Source: Saururus chinensis (lineage: Eukaryota > Streptophyta > Magnoliopsida > Piperales > Saururaceae). From it: a stretch of DNA of 64,000 nucleotides. Made by a program: the position numbers and the translations under genes. This document shows positions 56,797-64,000 of this stretch, in pieces. The notes beneath the pieces are model-generated. The model had not been told where the DNA came from and did not search any database. It was given only the letters and a program-made list of their open reading frames with translations. Location of the stretch: assembly GCA_035235625.1 (NCBI GenBank), contig CP141148.1, positions 12,299,659 to 12,363,658 on the forward strand. The letters run 5' to 3'. Position 1 is the first letter of the stretch; every line of letters starts with the position of its first letter.

Positions 56797-57280
56797 CCCT
56801 ACTATTTTTAGCCCCATTATACGGGAGGTTTTGCAGGTTGTGCGGAGAGCTCCTGGTGATGGACGCTCGTTTCAGCGGTGGATTGATTCCCGTTGACTCA
56901 GGTATCTGCTTGACTCTCTGCGAGTTTATTTGTGCCACGATCTCCTGTATTGGGTGAGATGAGAACATAAGATGTTTATTCTGGACTTTCGATTGGATTA
57001 GTCTGTGGACTGTTAGGGGACTTGTACTCAGGGATGCCCGAGAGTGATTTGTATTTAAAAGTCTATGATCATAGCAAATTTATTCGTACGTGTGTTTTCG
57101 AGTAGCGCCTGATGATATTTGCTTTGGCCGTACGATGATTGACCGTATGTGGATGTTTTAAATTATAAACTGTTTTATCAGGTTTTGGTTTCGTCATTTT
57201 TCCTCCGATTTACAGACGTTATATTGAAAAAATTTTCCGTGAATTTTAAGGAAAATGTGTGAAAAATCTCGGGCGTTACA

Positions 57281-58331
57281 TGAAGACTACTTGTACCAAA
57301 AGGATCTTTATCAACCATTGTTTACAACCAAGCCTGATGGTGAAAATAAGGTGGAAGAGATTGCAAGGTGGGAATTGCTTGATTGCAAGGCTCTAGGAGC
57401 AGTAGGTTGTCTATTTCTTCATCAGTGACTTCGAACATCACGAAGGCCAAGATCATGAAGGAATTCTTTGATCTGCATGAGCAGTTGTATGTGAGTCCTT
57501 TTTTCTACAAACAAGGTATATCTTGTGACTAGTTTCTTTGATCTAAAAATGCTTGATGATGAGACTGTGTCCAATCATTTTAATTCATTCCATGCTTTGG
57601 TGAATCAACTTGAAGCGGTAGATGTTAATTTTTCAGAAGATATACAGTCTTTTGCTTTGCTTAAATCTTTGTCATTTGATTGGGAATCATTTAAAATTGT
57701 TGTTCATAGTTCTCAAAATACGGATAAGTTTAAGTTGAATTATGTTTGTGGAATGATATTGGCTGAAGAAACACACTATAAGGGTCGTTCTTCTTCGTCT
57801 GGTTCAGCCCTAACTATGGAGGAAAGGGGGCGGCGACCTGATAGAGGTAAACTAGGACGGAGAGGGAAATCTAAGAGGGGGCAGTCCAACTCTAGGCACC
57901 GTAAGGGTGATAGGGCTTGTTGGCAATGTGGGCAAAAAGGTCACTTGAGGAAACATTGCCTAAACCCCCCTCATGATGGAGCACAAAATCATGTTAAAAA
58001 CAATATTAATGTTGCTGAAGTTGATTGCATGTTATTGTCTATGGAAAGTAAATGTGATGCTTGGATTATTGATAGTGATGCCTCATTTCATGCTACATTT
58101 AGAAAAGACTTGATTCAAAATTTTGTGGCTAGTGATTTGGGTCATGTCTATTTGGGAAATGATCAAGCTCGTGAAATCATAGGCAAGGGTGACATTCATT
58201 TGTTGATTGATGATAATATTGTGCTTATGTTAAAAGATGTTCGTCTTGTGGCTCATTTGATAAATAACATTATTTTTGTTGGTCAATTGGCTACTTATGG
58301 TATTACTACTCACTTCATGAGTGATAGATAG
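57281..58331 (+). pseudogene. Copia B gag (continued) and protease remnant
   Basis: Resumes at TGAAGACTACTTG. An early stretch has frame changes relative to copy A (extra bases near 57350 and 57503), then 57525-58331 is open for 268 codons. The zinc knuckle is CWQCGQKGHLRKHC, and the protease reads WIIDSDASFHAT, with Gly to Asp in the active site. The terminal TAG is shared with copy A. Confidence 0.88.
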
Positions 58332-58334
58332 AAG

Positions 58335-59330
58335 ATGACTAAAGGTATCATGGTAGTGGTTAAGGAGAAGAAAATTCGAACATTGTATATGACATCTAGT
58401 AGTTCTAAGCAATCTATTGGAGTGACCTCTAATGCAGTTGATGTTAGTATGTGGCATTGTCGCCTTGGACATATGCCAGAGAAGGGGATGCAAGTGTTAC
58501 AGGCTAAGGGTACCTAGTTTGAGGTGTGAAGAATTGGAATTTTGTGAGCATTGTGTCATGGGCAAGCAACACAAAGTTTCATTCTCTAAAGCTACCCCGG
58601 AGCACAGGTATGAGCGTCTTGAACTTATACACACAGATGTTTGGGGACTAGCCCAGGTTCCATCCCTTGGACGTGCGTCTTAAATCATTCCGTTTATTGA
58701 TGATGCTTCTCTCAAGTTATGGGTTTACTTTGCCAAGAATAAATCAGATATATTTTCTATCTTTGTGCAATGGAAAACACTTGTTGAGAATGAGATAGGG
58801 TTAAAATTGAAGTGTTTGAAGTCAGATAATAGAGGCGAGTATTGTAGTAGGGAATTCTAATCCTACTGTGATAAGCGTGGCATTCGAAGGTTGCTAACTA
58901 CTCCTAGACAGCCCAGACAGAATGGTGTTGCAGAGTATATGAACAGGACTATCATGGAGAAGGCACGCAGTATGAAACTATACTATGGCCTTCCACTCTC
59001 ATTCTGGAGTTATGCCATTGATACTGCAACATAATTGATTAATAGGTCTCCATGCTATCCCCTATATGGAGGCATTTTTGAAGAGGCATGGTCAAAGAAA
59101 AAGGTAAAGATTGATCACTTAAGAGTTTTTGGTTGTGCTGCTTATGTGCATGTTGATGCAGAGCATAGGGACAAGTTGGATTCAAAGTCCAATAAGTGTT
59201 ACTTTGTTGGATATCATGGAGATGTTTATGGTTATAGGTTGTGGGATCCAGTCCATAAGAAGGTGATCAGGAGCATACATGTATTTTATGAGGCAGAACT
59301 TTATAGGCACCATCAAGATCTATAAAAGGG
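58335..59330 (+). pseudogene. Copia B integrase remnant
   Basis: MWHCRLGHMPEKGM (pre-integrase), HTDVWG, KSDNRGEYCS and GVAEYMNRTI keep the catalytic residues. Private stops: CAA to TAA near 58859 and TAT to TAA near 59034. The TAA near 58681 is shared with copy A. Confidence 0.87.
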
Positions 59331-59334
59331 GAAG

Positions 59335-60300
59335 ATGAAACAAGTTAAATCTGAGTTTGTAGAACTTAAGGCTAAAAATTCTTTAGATGATAATAGAGCT
59401 CACATGGAAATCAGTACATCTAGTCATGAACAGGTGATTGATACTTCTTCACAGATAGTTCTAGAGGATCCAATTGTTCTCTTACAGACTCCACTTGGTT
59501 GGACCAGTTCCAGGCATATTAAGAAGAAGAAGATATTTGATCCCTCTAACCCTGAGAGCACATATGGTATGCATTTCATATTTGATCTTACTCTAAATTA
59601 ATTTGCTCTTGACTAATAGTGGTGAACCAGAAAGTTTTGAGGAAGCTTGTAGGATAGACACTTCAGTTCAGTAAGAGCATGCTATGGAAGATGAGATGGA
59701 TTCATTGACATCTAATCAGACTTGGGAGTTAGTTCCTCTACCTTCAGGTAAAAAAACATTACATAACAAGTGGGTTTACAAGCTGAAATTTGAAGTTGAT
59801 GGAAACAAGAGGTACAAAGCTAGACTCATTGTTAAAGGCTTTTAGCAGAGGTATGGAGCAGATTATACAGTGATATTTGCTCCTGTTGTCAGAATTGCTA
59901 CTATCAGAATGCTGTTGTATATTATTGCAATTGAAGATCTTCACTTAGAGCAGTTGGATATTAAGATAGCTTTCTTAAATGGTGACTTGGAAGAGGAGAT
60001 TTATTTGCGTCAACCCCAATGTTATGTGGTAAGAAGAAAGGAGAATTTGGTGTGCAAGTTGTTTAAGAGATTGTATGGTCTCAAGCAAGCCCAAGACAGT
60101 GATATAGAAAATTTGATGGGTTTATGCTATCTATTGGATTTTATCATTGCTATTATGATCATTGCTACTATTACAAAAGGCTTAGAAGTTCTTATTCACT
60201 CTTGTTGTTATATGTTGATGGCATGTTGATTAGAGGAGGAGATTATGGTGAGATTGAGATGCTCAAGAAAGAGTTGTCTTCTAATTCATAATGAAGGATC
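59335..60300 (+). pseudogene. Copia B reverse transcriptase remnant, catalytic Asp lost
   Basis: The linker (59335-59601) keeps the 45-bp segment that copy A lost. RT motifs run from NKWVYKLKFEVDGN to LDIKIAFLNGDL and LYGLKQA, then a base loss shifts the frame. The catalytic block reads LYVDGML, so YVDD has become YVDG. A private TAG replaces the first CAG of KGFQQ (59842-59844). Confidence 0.87.
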
Positions 60301-60480
60301 TTGGACCAGCCAAACAGATCTGTGGTATGCAAATTACAAGAGATAGAAGAAAGTGCTAAAATTATCCCAAGAGGAATATGTTGAAAAGGTCTTCATGAAG
60401 TTCAACATGTTGGGTGCCAAACCAGTTGGTACTCTCTTTGCAGCTTAGTTCAGGCTTTCGAATGAGCAGTCTCCTATAAC

Positions 60481-61211
60481 CATGGAAGGCCGTATCGACC
60501 AATACAGGTCCGTATCGGTCGATGCGTACTCGTATCGGTCGATACCGATACAGTACAGGGGGCGATATGCCCCCCACACCCTTTTTCGATGCGTATCGGC
60601 CGTACCATATCGATACGGCTGATACGTATCGATACTGTATTTAAAAATTATTTTTTTAATTAAAAAATTAATTTTTTAAAAATAAATTAAATTTTTTTCT
60701 TAAAAATACAAATATAATTCAAACCCAAATTCTTTAAAAGTTAAAGTTTTAATTATATTAAAAATAATATTTTTAAAATTATATGAGATCAATACGGGTA
60801 GGTCCATACAATTTACATAATTATTTTTTTTACATATAGTGCTCCACAAATATACATTTATTTAAACATGTAATTTAGACTCATATTAAGCATATTATTT
60901 ATTTTTAAAATTAACTAATTTTAAAGTATTTAATATGAGAAAGAATGATCAATATTAATATGGGACAAAGAGCATAATAGTATATGGTTCTAAATGAATT
61001 AATTTTAGAATACCCATATCAGTTGATATGGTATTATATGGTTTTATTATGCTCTAAAAGAAGTATTATAATGATATATTATTAGTTATAATATTTTTTT
61101 ATGTTTATAAAAGGGTTTATGCCCGTTTCGGCGCTTACCAAGCATATCATTGGTGCGTACCCATATCCATGATCATCGATACTCTCATGCGTATCGATAC
61201 AGCCTTCTATG
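60481..61211. mobile_element. hAT-like MITE (731 bp) with 8-bp target duplication
   Basis: Ends CATGGAAGGCCGTATCG and CGATACAGCCTTCTATG are inverted repeats. Perfect octamers CCTATAAC flank it (60473-60480, 61212-61219), and copy A has a single site (CTCCTAGAACACATG). An 8-bp duplication is diagnostic of hAT-type insertion. Subterminal GTATCG/CGATAC words occur many times near both ends. The AT-rich middle has no coding capacity. Confidence 0.9.
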
Positions 61212-61218
61212 CCTATAA

Positions 61219-61970
61219 CACATGAAGAAATAAGTCACATGAACAAGGTTCTTTATGCATCTATTGTAAGTTCATTGATGTATGCAACCACATGCACTAG
61301 ATTAGATATAGCTCATGCTGTGAGTCAGGTTGCAAGGTTTATGGCAAACCCAGGTGAAGAGCACTAGAATACAATGAAATGGATTTTCAGATATCTGAAG
61401 GGTTCTTCAGGTATGTCTTTACACTTTGGTGGGAGTTCCAGGATTAACTTAGTTGGCTTTGTTGATTCAGATTATGAAGGTAATCTAGATAACAAAAGAA
61501 GCACTTCAGGTTTTGTCTTTACATTAGGTAGTGGTGCAGTTGCTTGGTAGTCACAATTGCAGAAATTTGTTACAAATTCATCTACTTAGGCAGAGTATAT
61601 TACAACTACTGAAGCTTGCAAGATGATAATGTGGTTAAAAGCATACTTTAAGAAGTTGGAAAAATCTTAAGAGAGGTGCATACTCTATTGTGATAACAAG
61701 AGTGCAATTGATATGACAAAGAATAATGTGTTTCATGCTAGAATGAAACATATTGAGATCAAGTATCATTTTGTGAGAGAACTTGTTGAGGAGAAGAAGG
61801 TCTTTTTGGAGAAGATACACACTAAGGAGAATCTAGTGGATATGCTTACTAAAGTGGTAACGATGAAAAAACTGAGTATAGCCGTTGCTAGAGAAGAAAA
61901 GGAGGAGGTGGTGGATGTTTTTTCTCCCACTCCCACCTTCTTGTCATACCCAAAAAACTTATTAAAATAA
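61219..61970 (+). pseudogene. Copia B RNase H remnant
   Basis: Continues after the MITE with LYASIVSSLMYA, VDSDYEGN, the Glu block (here TSTxAEYITTTEA with a stop), and YCDNKSAI. Private stops: TGG to TAG near 61366, CAG to TAG near 61548 and GAG to TAG near 61588. The TAA near 61668 is shared. The tail (REEKEEVVDVFSPTP) ends near 61970 without a 3' LTR. Confidence 0.86.
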
Positions 61971-62040
61971 GAAAAGTTTTCGTATGAGTTTTCTTGAAGA
62001 GTCGGTCCATTTATTTCTAAGGATTGCCATTTGTATATCA

Positions 62041-63238
62041 ATGCGCTAAGAGAATTGCCCACCTACACATTAGCATGCACCCAAAAGGGTGAGCAATAAA
62101 GGCCAGTAACAGAAAAATAAATCAACATCATAATGTAATTGTTCATTCATTATGGGTTAAACTCACATGTGCCAAATATTCAACAATTTTTCAAAAAGAC
62201 AATCAATAAATTTACCAAAGTTAAATGCAGGTTATGACAATCATTGAACCAATTATAGGTGTTCTTTGATCATTTAACTTCTCACTATTTTGTCAAACGA
62301 TCCTCGTTATGTCACATTTGGAAATCACAATGTTTTGTTGAGTGGCACATGATAATCTCAATAGAATAGAGCACAGGAGAAATTTGGGGACTATGCGTCT
62401 CAGGTTGAACTACCCTCATCCAGTTGCTCACATTCTTAGGCACAAAAGTCACCATTTTTAGCGCATGTGAATTCATCCAAATTCATCATGATCATAAGCC
62501 TTATTTAAATAGTAATTTATGACTTCCATTGTATGGTCTATTAACGATTTTGTTCATGTGATCCTGTTATATTCATTAGTAGTTTTTTCACTCCCCACAT
62601 GACCTGACTATATTCATGTACTCTTTTCAATACTTTTTTCATGTTTTATTATATGTTTTAAGGAAAAAATTAAGACGCACTGGTTCAAACATGCGTCTGC
62701 ATGCACTAGGCTCATTGCTCATCGTCAAATCGATATTTGATGGTATATGTTGATCATGGGGCAAGTTGATGAATAAAAACCCTCCCACCCCATGAGTATT
62801 AACGGATGCTCGATTGAATTGTGTGATCCAATATGTTTGGCACACACGCACAGACGTGCATTGGACACATATGAATTGGAGTCTTTATATAATTACATAT
62901 ACATGTACACATGATTTACAACAAATAATAAACATAAATGTCATAAATATTAGTGTAAACATTGTTAAATTGTTAATTACTGTGAGGAGGTAAGACAATA
63001 TAGCAAAGCATCACTAGAACTAGATCCTTTTGGAGTAAAAACTAATACTCTCTCTGTCCCATATTAAACATTTTGTTCATGTGATCCTGTTAGGTTCATT
63101 AGTAGCGCTTTTCACTCCCCAAATGACCTAACTATATTCATGTACTCTTATCAATACTTTTTTCATGCTTTATTATATGTTTTAAGGAAAAAAATTAAGA
63201 CGCACTTGGTCAAACGTGCCTCCATGCACTGGGTTCAT
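62041..63238. other. Non-coding flank F, unit 2
   Basis: Matches 47832-49026. It holds the same pair of 180-bp direct repeats (62541-62720 and 63064-63243), so that repeat predates the segmental duplication. It shows the empty site of the solo LTR at its left edge. Confidence 0.75.
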
Positions 63239-64000
63239 TGCTCTTGGAATGCCCAATGAATTTGTTTTTTGGTTGGGGGAAATAAAGCCCTTGTCATACT
63301 TTAAAGTAGTTCTTTTGTGTTTTTAATTTGTGGTTTGGTGCCAAAGTGGTTTGTAATAATAAACTAACGAGTCTCACACCTCGTTTTTACTTATTTTTTT
63401 AACACCCAATTTATTTTGAAATTGAGAAAATCACATTTAGATTTTTTTTTTGCATTAGAATCACAAAGAGTTTTAAAAGCTTATCTCATAAATATATACT
63501 TGGTTTCCAGGCGTTGAAGTTTATTTTATAGAGGATTGGAGACTCATTTTAGAAACAAAACTGAAATATTCATGTCCCTTTTAGAGTTCACGCAATATTG
63601 CATAAGTATGAAAATAAAGGTGTGTCACTTGAAGTTTGGTTTATTGATTTTGAATTTGAACACATTTATCTTCAAATGATAATTATTAACTTGTTTATTT
63701 AATTACTTATAATTTTGGTCGACATGACCTGTCCACTTGACTCTAAAAAGTAACAATTCAGTTCAAGGAGTTTGGTATGGTCCAGTATTTACTTATTATT
63801 TTATTTTTTTTATTACATGTGGCTCAGACCCTACTTTTATTTTTTTTATTGAATGTGGTTATTCAGACCCTACTTTTTTCCCAATGTCCCCTATTTTTCT
63901 TGAACCACACTAACTTATATTAAAATCTCTCGTATCCCCCATTTTTACCCCACTTCCTTATTTCCGAGTTCCATTTGTCTCCACCTTCTTTCTTTTTCTT
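63239..64000 (+). repeat. Dispersed repeat R, copy 5 (cut by the window edge)
   Basis: Closely follows R copy 4 from GAATGCCCAATGAA onward, including the doubled left terminus of element T (63815 and 63851). The RNase H part lies beyond the window. Confidence 0.85.

Larger units (their letters stand above)
52705..57280 (+). mobile_element. Long LTR-like element S2 (4.58 kb), plus strand
   Basis: Bounded by TGTAAGGTCCC and CGGGCGTTACA, with perfect duplication TGAAG (52700-52704, 57281-57285). Copia A has the empty site GCAGATTGAAGACTACTTG near 41887. It is homologous along its length to S1 read on the minus strand, including the GC-rich block, the 65-bp and 35-bp arrays, the TATGAG array and the GAAA hairpin. 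It is about 480 bp shorter, mainly in the GC-rich part. No coding domain, primer site or internal LTRs, so it is probably a solo LTR of a long-LTR family. Confidence 0.85.
51695..61970 (+). mobile_element. Degenerate Ty1/copia retrotransposon B, split by S2 and a hAT-like MITE
   Basis: Duplicate of copia A. The gag is cut by S2 after 25 codons and the RT-RNase H interval is cut by the 731-bp MITE. It lacks a 3' LTR, like copy A. Compared with A it has lost active-site residues in protease (DSD for DSG) and RT (YVDG for YVDD). Confidence 0.9.
51458..64000 (+). repeat. Tandem duplication, unit 2 (continues past the window)
   Basis: Repeats unit 1 from GTCATTGACTTGGCCGAG onward: lead, copia LTR B, copia B, flank F2, R copy 5. 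Private insertions are S2 (52705-57280) and a hAT-like MITE (60481-61211). Confidence 0.88.

Overview
This window looks like nuclear DNA of a flowering plant, from a repeat-dense intergenic region. The evidence is plant-type Ty3/gypsy and Ty1/copia retrotransposons primed by initiator tRNA-Met, a CACTA terminus, hAT-like and Tourist/Stowaway-like MITEs, very long LTRs that begin TGTAA and end TTACA, and a broken CC-NB-ARC resistance-gene fragment. I see no intact protein-coding host gene, no tRNA or rRNA gene and no CRISPR array. The species cannot be read from the sequence.

Layout. 1-1602 is the right part of a CACTA-like transposon, with subterminal hairpin repeats and a terminal inverted repeat. 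A decayed 5.6-kb gypsy element (1627-7220, TSD TTCAT) sits 24 bases beyond it. 7226-14340 is the least repetitive stretch. It holds an 89-bp tandem duplication, a CC-NB-ARC pseudogene (11290-12183) and a probable MuDR/MULE N-terminal fragment (13169-13669). 14345-21735 is a complete non-autonomous LTR retrotransposon (LARD-type): two 2.06-kb LTRs, TSD GTTAC, and a 3.27-kb interior with no gag or pol. From about 22880 to the end the window is built from five copies of a dispersed repeat, here called R. R carries a decayed LINE/RVT_3-type RNase H domain whose C-terminal half is tandemly repeated. The R copies are interrupted by two MITEs, a TIR element, a 2.9-kb LTR-like element (26770-29693) and a 5.06-kb LTR-like element S1 (33563-38617).

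The right third is a direct tandem duplication. Unit 1 is 40648-51457; unit 2 starts at 51458 and runs off the window. Each unit contains a copia element that lacks its 3' LTR, a 1.2-kb flank and an R copy. Unit 1 later gained a solo LTR of the LARD family (45879-47825, TSD ATATC). Unit 2 gained a second S element in opposite orientation to S1 (52705-57280, TSD TGAAG) and a 731-bp hAT-like MITE (60481-61211, TSD CCTATAAC). Each insertion has its empty site in the other unit, and these events plus one 45-bp deletion account for the length difference to within about 14 bases.

Every coding remnant is disabled. Comparing the two copia copies shows that most copy-specific stop codons are C-to-T or G-to-A changes (CAG to TAG, TGG to TAG/TGA), as expected for methylated, silenced transposons. 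I did not find a credible new cellular system. The most unusual signals are the long-LTR families that share one architecture (GC-rich leader, short tandem arrays, a strong hairpin), the tandem RNase H half-domains in R, and a copia LTR with a primer-binding-site-like sequence on both sides facing outward.
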